DNA of 10,721 nt from an uncultured Eubacteriales bacterium (lineage in GTDB: Bacteria > Bacillota > Clostridia > Oscillospirales > Acutalibacteraceae), in the NCBI GenBank assembly GCA_900319655.1, contig ONPH01000040.1:1-10721 (forward strand), in the 5' to 3' direction. Below, piece after piece: positions 6,648 through 10,721 of the stretch; position 1 is the stretch's first letter, and each line of letters begins with the position of its first letter. A program made the translations under genes and the position numbers. The notes beneath the pieces are model-generated. The model ran no database searches. It saw nothing but the letters and a program-made list of their open reading frames with translations, and was not told the origin of the DNA.

Positions 6648-7643
6648 TTAATTAATGTTATCGCGGATGAAGTCCTCGATTTTATCAAACGGAATAACGT
6701 CCAAATTATCGTACAAATCGGTGTGAACCGCGCCGGGGATAATCATAAGCTCCTTGTTATCGGTGTACTTGCTGTCCTCGGTCATCGCCTTGTAGGCGTC
6801 CTTAGCGAAGTAGCAGGAATGAGCCTTGTCACCGTGAATCATCAGCACCGCCGAGCGGATTTCGTTTGAATATTTTAAAATCGGCTGGTTCATAAACGAC
6901 AGACAGCCCAAGGTGTTCCAGCCCTCGTTTGAATTGAGCGACCTTTCGTGATATGCCCTGCCCTTGTAGTACTCGCTGTAGTCCTTTACAAAGAACGGCA
7001 CGTCCTCGGGAACAGGCAACGGCAGACATCCGCCTGCACGCGAGTACTCGCCGTTTTTATATTCCTCAGTTCTGAGGTTATTGAGCGCGGTTTTTCTTTC
7101 AAAGCGCTTTTCCTCGCTGTCCTCACTGTCAAAATATCCGTTGGCGTTAACGCGAGTCATATCGTACATTGTGGAAACTATCGTCGCCTTAATTCTCGTG
7201 TCGAGCGCGGCGGTGTTTAGAGCCATTCCGCCCCAGCCGCAAATGCCGATAATGCTGATTTTATCCGCGTCTACATTGTCCTGAACCGACAGAAAATCAA
7301 CCGCCGCCTGAAAGTCCTCGGTGTTGATGTCGGGAGAAGCCATATATCTCGGAAATCCTCCGCTCTCGCCTGTAAAGGACGGGTCAAATGCGACTGTGAT
7401 AAATCCGCGCTCAGCCATAATCTGCGCGTACAAGCCCGAGCACTGCTCCTTAACCGCGCCGAACGGACCGCTTACCGCGATTGCCGGAAGCTTTCCCTCC
7501 GCGTTCTTAGGAACGTACATATCCGCCGCGAGGGTTATGCCGTAGCGGTTGACGAAGGTAACCTTGCAGTGGTCAACCTTATCGCTTTTTTCAAAGGTCT
7601 TATCCCAATTTTGAGTGAGCTTAAGCTCTGCTGTTTTCATCAT
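6648..7643 (-). CDS. Alpha/beta hydrolase, YcjY/dienelactone hydrolase-like, Cys nucleophile
   Basis: A 331-residue cytoplasmic protein with no signal peptide. The nucleophile elbow is GICGWGG, which puts Cys135 where most esterases have Ser, as in dienelactone hydrolases. The other triad members are likely Asp272 (IHGDKAHS) and His307 (GAVHTDLYD). SGPFG (58-62) is the probable oxyanion-hole strand, and residues about 165-250 form an inserted lid-like helical segment. The family cleaves ester or lactone bonds in small molecules; the substrate here is unknown. The start is the first of two adjacent ATGs, 7 nt after GGAGG. That ribosome binding site lies within the last codons of the acetyltransferase gene, whose stop is 2 nt upstream, so the two genes are translationally coupled. 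No signs of damage. Confidence 0.9.
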   Translation of the reverse strand: MMKTAELKLTQNWDKTFEKSDKVDHCKVTFVNRYGITLAADMYVPKNAEGKLPAIAVSGPFGAVKEQCSGLYAQIMAERGFITVAFDPSFTGESGGFPRYMASPDINTEDFQAAVDFLSVQDNVDADKISIIGICGWGGMALNTAALDTRIKATIVSTMYDMTRVNANGYFDSEDSEEKRFERKTALNNLRTEEYKNGEYSRAGGCLPLPVPEDVPFFVKDYSEYYKGRAYHERSLNSNEGWNTLGCLSFMNQPILKYSNEIRSAVLMIHGDKAHSCYFAKDAYKAMTEDSKYTDNKELMIIPGAVHTDLYDNLDVIPFDKIEDFIRDNIN

Positions 7644-7645
7644 AA

Positions 7646-8221
7646 CTATTCCTCCAAATCTATATTCTTTATGAACCTCGCAGGAACTCCGCCTGCAATT
7701 GTATTTGCCTGTACATCCTTGCTAACTACCGCGCCTGCCGCGATAATCGCGCCGTCACCGATTGTCACGCCCGGCAGGATTGTGACGTTCGCGCCTATCC
7801 AGACGTTCTTTCCGATAACAACGGGCTTTGGTATAAGATTTGCGCGTTTCTTTGGATTTTTGTGGTGGTTGAGCGTAGCGATCACGGTCTTGGGGCCGAT
7901 TAAGCTTCCGTCGCCTATCGTGATTCCGCCCTGATTCTGAAACTGACAGCCTGCGTTTATAAAGACATTTTTGCCGAGCTTAATGTTCTTTCCGCAGTCG
8001 GTGTAAAACGGCGGAAACATATACGCGCCTTCGGGGAACTCTCTGCCCGTAAGCCTTGTCATCAGCTCTCCGATTTCCTCGGGAGTGTGGTAGCTGTTGT
8101 TGAGCTCTGAGGTAATCTTCATCGCCTCGTTGCTCAGGTACGTCATATGAAGATGAATCTCGCTTCCCGCGGTAACCTCCGCTCCGCTGTCCATTATCCT
8201 GATAAATTCCTCTGTAGTCAT
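7646..8221 (-). CDS. Maltose/galactoside-type O-acetyltransferase, LbH fold
   Basis: A 191-residue protein, the normal length for the LacA/NodL/maltose O-acetyltransferase family. The N-terminal helical segment (about 1-60, with the TGREFPEG hinge) leads into a left-handed beta helix of hexapeptide repeats such as [24 protein letters not shown] and VTIGDG. His119 in LNHHKNP aligns with the catalytic His of the family, and the C-terminal [10 protein letters not shown] matches the usual acetyl-CoA-binding end. These enzymes move acetyl from acetyl-CoA to the 6-hydroxyl of sugars in the cytoplasm; the acceptor here is not known. The ATG follows GAGGG by 6 nt. It is the first gene of a three-gene operon and is divergent from the LysR regulator, which suggests that regulator controls it. 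Confidence 0.93.
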   Translation of the reverse strand: MTTEEFIRIMDSGAEVTAGSEIHLHMTYLSNEAMKITSELNNSYHTPEEIGELMTRLTGREFPEGAYMFPPFYTDCGKNIKLGKNVFINAGCQFQNQGGITIGDGSLIGPKTVIATLNHHKNPKKRANLIPKPVVIGKNVWIGANVTILPGVTIGDGAIIAAGAVVSKDVQANTIAGGVPARFIKNIDLEE

Positions 8222-8244
8222 ACTTTTCCCTCATTTCTGATTTA

Positions 8245-8273
8245 ATTATATACCTACGCGGCACAAATAGCAA
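8245..8273 (-). promoter_or_regulatory. Sigma-A promoter for the acetyltransferase-hydrolase-esterase operon
   Basis: On the minus strand TTGCTA (8268-8273), a 17-bp spacer and a perfect TATAAT (8245-8250). The likely transcription start is near 8238. The -35 box overlaps one copy of the ATAGCAAAT direct repeat. Confidence 0.75.
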
Positions 8274-8318
8274 ATACTTATATTAAATAGTTAATTATGC
8301 TTTACAAGCATAGCAAAT
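8267..8318. repeat. ATAGCAAAT direct repeat in the LysR divergent region
   Basis: Two identical 9-bp copies at 8267-8275 and 8310-8318 are 43 bp apart, close to four helical turns. One overlaps the -35 box of the operon promoter; the other touches the right arm of the palindrome and lies between the lysR -35 and -10 boxes. They may be regulator half-sites, but chance in AT-rich DNA is not excluded. Confidence 0.45.
8296..8312. promoter_or_regulatory. Putative LysR operator, perfect inverted repeat
   Basis: TATGCTT-TAC-AAGCATA is a perfect 7-bp inverted repeat with a 3-bp centre and contains the LysR-type T-N11-A pattern. Its centre (8304) is about 66 bp upstream of the predicted start of the minus-strand operon, the classical position of the LysR recognition site. 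It also covers the -35 box (8301-8306) of the lysR promoter, which would fit negative autoregulation. Confidence 0.7.
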
Positions 8319-8329
8319 TGATGTATAAT
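8301..8329 (+). promoter_or_regulatory. Sigma-A promoter for the lysR gene
   Basis: TTTACA (8301-8306), a 17-bp spacer and a perfect TATAAT (8324-8329), 18 bp before the start codon. The -35 box lies inside the palindromic operator. The transcript leader would be only about 12 nt, with GGGTG (8336-8340) as a weak ribosome binding site. Confidence 0.75.
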
Positions 8330-8347
8330 TAATTCGGGTGATAAAAT

Positions 8348-9202
8348 ATGGAATTTAGAGTTTTGCAGTACTTTTTGGCGGTTACGCGCGAGGGAAATAT
8401 CTCTGCCGCGGCGCAGTCGCTGAACCTTTCTCAGCCGTCGCTGTCGCGCCAGCTTAAGGACTTGGAGGACGAGCTCGGCGCAAAGCTGTTTATCAGAGGC
8501 AACAGGCGCATTGAGCTCACCGAGGAAGGCTTGATTTTGCGCAAACGCGCAGGCGAGATTATGCAGCTTGTGGAGCTGACGGAAAGCGAAATTTCCGAGG
8601 TAAAGAACAATATCTCGGGCACTCTGAGCATCGGCGCAGGTGAGTCGCTCTCTATGCACCGCATAACCGAGGTTTTCCGCCGTCTTAAGGAGAATTATCC
8701 CGACATTCGCCTTAACGTTGTCAGCGGCGACACCGAGGATTTGCAGGACAGGCTCGACCGCGGACTGCTCGACTTTGCGCTGATTTTTACCGACTTTGAC
8801 CGCAACGCCTACCACCACCTCACGCTTGAGGAAAAGGAGATTTTCGGCGTTATTATGCGCAGGGACGACGCACTTGCCGAGAAGGAATACATCACCGTGA
8901 AGGACTTGTACGACAAGCCGTTGATTGTATCGCGCGCGAACGGCTTGGATATTTTCAGCGGCTCGCAGGCTCGCAGACTTCAGGTTGCGGCAACTTATAA
9001 CCTGCTCTACAACGCCTCGCTGATGGTCGAGGACGGCATCGGCGTCGCGATTTCATTTGACGGACTTGTTGACACCTCGGAAAATTCAAGCCTCTGTTTC
9101 CGTCCGCTGTACCCCGAAATTTCCGTCAGTCCGTCGTTGATTTGGAAGCGACACCAAAATCTGTCGATTATCTCTCAGCTTTTTATAAAGCAGTTGAGTT
9201 AA
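8348..9202 (+). CDS. LysR-family transcriptional regulator
   Basis: A 284-residue protein, close to the usual 290-300. Residues 1-60 are the winged helix-turn-helix: MEFRVLQYFLAV start, recognition region ISAAAQSLNLSQPSLSRQLKDLE (18-40), and LGAKLFIRGNRRIELTEEG as the wing. A linker helix (about 65-88) leads to the substrate-binding domain (about 90-280), which starts with GTLSIGAGES and contains the RLDRGLLDFALI segment common in the family. Effector unknown. It is transcribed divergently from the acetyltransferase operon with a shared 126-bp region containing a palindromic operator, so it very likely controls that operon and itself. The ATG is chosen because it gives the canonical LysR N-terminus. 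No clear terminator follows the stop; the pnuC promoter begins 6 bp later. Confidence 0.95.
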   Translation: MEFRVLQYFLAVTREGNISAAAQSLNLSQPSLSRQLKDLEDELGAKLFIRGNRRIELTEEGLILRKRAGEIMQLVELTESEISEVKNNISGTLSIGAGESLSMHRITEVFRRLKENYPDIRLNVVSGDTEDLQDRLDRGLLDFALIFTDFDRNAYHHLTLEEKEIFGVIMRRDDALAEKEYITVKDLYDKPLIVSRANGLDIFSGSQARRLQVAATYNLLYNASLMVEDGIGVAISFDGLVDTSENSSLCFRPLYPEISVSPSLIWKRHQNLSIISQLFIKQLS

Positions 9203-9207
9203 CCGTA

Positions 9208-9236
9208 TTGCCAAACCAAAAAATTCGTGCTATAAT
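9208..9236 (+). promoter_or_regulatory. Extended -10 sigma-A promoter for pnuC
   Basis: TTGCCA (9208-9213), a 17-bp spacer and a perfect TATAAT (9231-9236), with TG at the extended -10 position (9228-9229). It starts 6 bp after the lysR stop codon. The expected transcript begins near 9243, giving a leader of about 100 nt. Confidence 0.78.
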
Positions 9237-9242
9237 ACATTC

Positions 9243-9343
9243 ATAATAAATCTGCCACCGGGTAGGAATTGCCATGAGCATTCGCTGCGCATCGTTAGGT
9301 CTTTGAAGATGTGCATCGGATGTTTATTTTTTTGGAGGACATT
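9243..9343 (+). ncRNA. Structured pnuC leader, candidate riboswitch or attenuator, class not recognised
   Basis: Three successive hairpins can be drawn. Hairpin 1 pairs CTGCC (9252-9256) with GGTAG (9261-9265) around a 4-nt loop. Hairpin 2 pairs GAAT-GC (9266-9272, U9270 bulged) with GCATTC (9278-9283). Hairpin 3 pairs GCGCATC (9287-9293) with GATGTGC (9308-9314) around a 14-nt loop. An alternative short pairing of CATC (9290-9293) with GATG (9319-9322) would abut a U-rich run at 9323-9333, just before the GGAGG at 9334-9338. pnuC genes in other Firmicutes can be under NAD-responsive RNA control (pnuC motif, NAD-II), but I cannot match this leader to that consensus by eye. It does not carry recognisable TPP, FMN or preQ1 core sequences. 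Confidence 0.4.
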
Positions 9344-9895
9344 ATGAAGCGGTTTTTAAATTACTTTACCACGTTTGAAAAGCTGTTGTGGTGCGCGTCG
9401 GTTTTGATGATAACGGTTTCGTTTATAATATTTGACAGGAGCAATTTTCTTACGCTCGCCGCCTCGATTATCGGCGTAACCTCGCTGATTTTTATCGCCA
9501 AGGGCAACCCAATCGGGCAGATAATGATGATTATTTTCAGCCTGTTTTACGGCTGGATTTCATTTTCCTACGCCTACTACGGAGAGATTTTTACCTACCT
9601 CGGTATGTCCTTGCCGATGGCGGCTATGACGCTTGTATCGTGGCTTAAGCATCCATATGAGGGTAAAAAGAGCGAGGTCGAGGTCAGCTCACTGAGCAAA
9701 GGCAAAAAGAAAATTATGGTAATACTGACAGTTGTTGTCACGGCGGCGTTTTACTTCATCCTAAAATACTTCAACACCGCAAATTTGATACCGAGTACAA
9801 TCTCGGTGACGACAAGCTTTGTCGCGGCATACCTGACCTTTACCTCATTCCAGTCAACGCCCAGTTTCTCCTTCTTGAGGTCAAAGAAACAGTAA
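9344..9895 (+). CDS. pnuC: PnuC-family nicotinamide riboside transporter, 3' end replaced at junction
   Basis: The ATG at 9344 sits 5 nt after GGAGG; an upstream in-frame GTG (9311) is rejected because it would place the ribosome binding site inside the gene. Residues 1-166 are a normal PnuC N-terminal part: NYFTTFEKLLW opening, hydrophobic segments near 16-30, 36-52, 58-78, 83-100 and 124-142, the GNPIGQ..MI..SLFYG motif of family helix 3, and the start of the SFVAAYLTF helix. PnuC proteins are about 210-250 residues with seven helices and take up nicotinamide riboside by facilitated diffusion; thiamin- or riboflavin-type relatives exist, so substrate is inferred. After Phe166 (9841) the last 17 codons, TSFQSTPSFSFLRSKKQ, resemble no PnuC; they are antisense to a Bacteroidales peptidase gene. 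The gene is therefore truncated by the junction. Confidence 0.88.
   Translation: MKRFLNYFTTFEKLLWCASVLMITVSFIIFDRSNFLTLAASIIGVTSLIFIAKGNPIGQIMMIIFSLFYGWISFSYAYYGEIFTYLGMSLPMAAMTLVSWLKHPYEGKKSEVEVSSLSKGKKKIMVILTVVVTAAFYFILKYFNTANLIPSTISVTTSFVAAYLTFTSFQSTPSFSFLRSKKQ
9829..9845. other. Junction between Clostridia-like and Bacteroidales-like DNA
   Basis: Reading rightward, PnuC coding stays convincing through YLTF (ends 9841). Reading leftward on the other strand, the S41 peptidase stays convincing through VDWNEV (to 9841) and perhaps a few residues further. The two frames are both compatible over roughly 9829-9843, which suggests a short shared sequence at the join. No insertion sequence, integrase, tRNA or attachment-site repeat is visible here. 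Confidence 0.85.
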
Positions 9896-10053
9896 TGCTC
9901 ATCCATGATGGTCCACAGAGCCATGAAGTTTCCCTGAGGCGTGTTCACGAACTCACGGTCCGGTGCCTCGCCGTTCCACGAGCATGAGACGGGAAGCAGT
10001 GCCATAAACAGCGCCGCCGTCACAACTGCCAGTTTTTTTAGTCTTCTGCTCAT
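9841..10053 (-). pseudogene. S41-family peptidase lipoprotein (Bacteroidales type), first 71 codons only
   Basis: The start ATG (10051-10053) overlaps the stop of the upstream DUF3316 gene in an ATGA arrangement. Residues 1-24 are a lipoprotein signal: SRRLKK, a hydrophobic core and PVSC with acceptor Cys24. The following segment, NFMALWTIMDEHYCFFD...GVDWNEV (residues 42-71), is the characteristic N-terminal helical region of Bacteroidales S41 (C-terminal-processing-like) peptidases exported to the envelope. The PDZ and catalytic Ser/Lys domains, normally some 250-400 further residues, are missing because the coding sequence stops at the junction and the frame then runs antisense through pnuC. 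Whether the gene is really truncated in a genome depends on whether the junction is real; more likely it is intact elsewhere and cut only in this assembly. Confidence 0.8.
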
Positions 10054-10721
10054 CTGTCCCACTTTTTAGTCTGATACCTCATGGCAAAACCTACGGTAGC
10101 CATAGTGTTCAGGAGGAAACGCGAATGACCTCCAAGATTGTTTTTCAGTCCGTCACAGGTGAATCCCACCCTCAGGCGTTTATCCTTGATGGGCAGCACC
10201 AGTGCCACCTGCTGCGTGAACGCAAGGTTGTTGAACGGATGTATAAAGTGTAATGCCTTTCCCAGGCCGCCGTTGTACGCCAGCATGTAATAATAGGGCT
10301 GGTCATAGTCCGGTGCCATGCTGAATCCGGCAAGAGGCGCAAAGAAAGTTGCCTGCAGCGCCATGTCATACCTGAACAATGAGAAACGGAAGGTATTGTC
10401 TGCGCAGACACCTCCGCCAAAGTAACCCTCCATGTTTACGGGATTGTTGGAGTTCTGCTGATTGTAGAGCACGCCCAGTTCCAACATAACGGCAGGACCA
10501 GCCAGAAAATCACACTTGCTGTTCTTTACCGCATGCCACATGAATCCCTCATAGGTGCGGCCGCTGAATTCCAGTGTGAGCCCTCCTCCAAGAGGATTCT
10601 CCATGTAACTGAAATAGAGGTCTGAATGGAGACGGCCCTGGCGGAAAAACCTGTGGGGTTCATAGCCTGCCCAACCGTCATTCTCCCAACCAAACGCAAA
10701 ACCGCTGTAGGTTGAGCCTGA
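10050..10721 (-). CDS. DUF3316-family protein (Bacteroidales), N-terminus beyond window
   Basis: The frame is open to the right edge, giving 223 residues plus stop; an internal Met near 10604 is not the start because the conserved reading continues upstream as SGSTYSGFAFGWEND and so on to the edge. The composition (alternating aromatic/polar strands, many Gly, Tyr and Phe) and the segments FLAGPAVMLELGVLYN, NSNNPVN, APLAGFSM and QPYYYMLAYNGG match DUF3316, a Bacteroidetes-specific family that looks like an outer-membrane or envelope beta-barrel. Function is unknown. It ends with an ATGA overlap into the S41 peptidase lipoprotein gene, so the two are co-transcribed and translationally coupled in the source organism. 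The signal peptide, if any, lies outside the window. Confidence 0.78.
   Translation of the reverse strand, partial: SGSTYSGFAFGWENDGWAGYEPHRFFRQGRLHSDLYFSYMENPLGGGLTLEFSGRTYEGFMWHAVKNSKCDFLAGPAVMLELGVLYNQQNSNNPVNMEGYFGGGVCADNTFRFSLFRYDMALQATFFAPLAGFSMAPDYDQPYYYMLAYNGGLGKALHFIHPFNNLAFTQQVALVLPIKDKRLRVGFTCDGLKNNLGGHSRFLLNTMATVGFAMRYQTKKWDR

Noticed and set aside
8291..8818. Minus-strand open frame (175 codons) over the LysR gene
   Set aside because: It is antisense to the LysR winged helix and overlaps the divergent promoters; no domain is recognisable.
9311..9343. Earlier GTG start for pnuC
   Set aside because: It would put the strong GGAGG site inside the coding sequence and add residues absent from PnuC proteins.
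9243..9343. TPP, FMN or preQ1 riboswitch upstream of pnuC
   Set aside because: None of the conserved core sequences of those classes could be found in the leader.
9751..9840. Leftward extension of the S41 peptidase frame beyond VDWNEV
   Set aside because: This stretch is the antisense of pnuC and does not resemble S41 peptidases; it is open only by chance.
9780..9900. Insertion sequence, integrase or attachment site explaining the taxonomic switch
   Set aside because: No terminal inverted repeats, transposase or integrase frames, tRNA or target duplications are visible around the junction.
1..10721. CRISPR array, tRNA or rRNA gene
   Set aside because: No regularly spaced repeats and no recognisable tRNA or rRNA sequence was seen on either strand.

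Overview
The window looks like two pieces of DNA from different bacteria joined near position 9840. Positions 1 to about 9840 read as a Gram-positive Clostridia genome, probably a gut Oscillospiraceae/Ruminococcus-type organism. The evidence is strong GGAGG-type ribosome binding sites, sigma-A promoters with exact 17-bp spacers, a Gram-positive membrane-anchored GDPD, a clostridial-type MmcQ/YjbR protein, an intracellular GH13 enzyme and a PnuC transporter. Positions from about 9840 to the end read as Bacteroidales (Prevotella-like): the start of a lipoprotein S41 peptidase and a DUF3316 protein, both on the minus strand. The join cuts both pnuC and the peptidase gene inside their coding sequences, so an assembly chimera is the simplest explanation.

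Layout. (1) 1-2621, minus strand: a likely four-gene operon reading leftward from a promoter at 2593-2621. It encodes an intracellular neopullulanase-like GH13 amylase, a DUF1858 protein, a FlK-like hot-dog thioesterase and a HAD phosphatase cut by the window edge; the last two genes overlap. (2) 2652-4515, plus strand: a divergent single-gene unit with its own promoter and intrinsic terminator, encoding a membrane-anchored glycerophosphodiester phosphodiesterase. (3) 4520-5231, minus strand: an MmcQ/YjbR gene with its own promoter, interrupted by an in-frame TAA 32 codons before its natural end. (4) 5235-8350: a tight minus-strand operon of a maltose/galactoside-type O-acetyltransferase, a Cys-nucleophile alpha/beta hydrolase and a lipoprotein esterase fused to a cyclophilin-like domain. 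It is divergent from a LysR-type regulator. The shared 126-bp intergenic region carries two opposed promoters and a perfect palindrome placed where a LysR regulator would act. (5) 9208-9841: a promoter, a roughly 100-nt structured leader and the first 166 codons of pnuC. (6) 9841-10721: the foreign Bacteroidales segment.

How it works together (inference): the operon at 5235-8221 places an acyl-transfer enzyme and two acyl- or ester-cleaving enzymes, one of them surface-anchored, under a local LysR regulator, which suggests inducible handling of an acylated carbohydrate or aromatic ester. The amylase operon fits cytoplasmic maltodextrin use. I saw no defence system, CRISPR array, RNA gene or mobile element. 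The strongest observations are the chimeric junction, the premature stop in the MmcQ/YjbR gene, the esterase-cyclophilin-like fusion, the LysR regulatory region and the unassigned pnuC leader.
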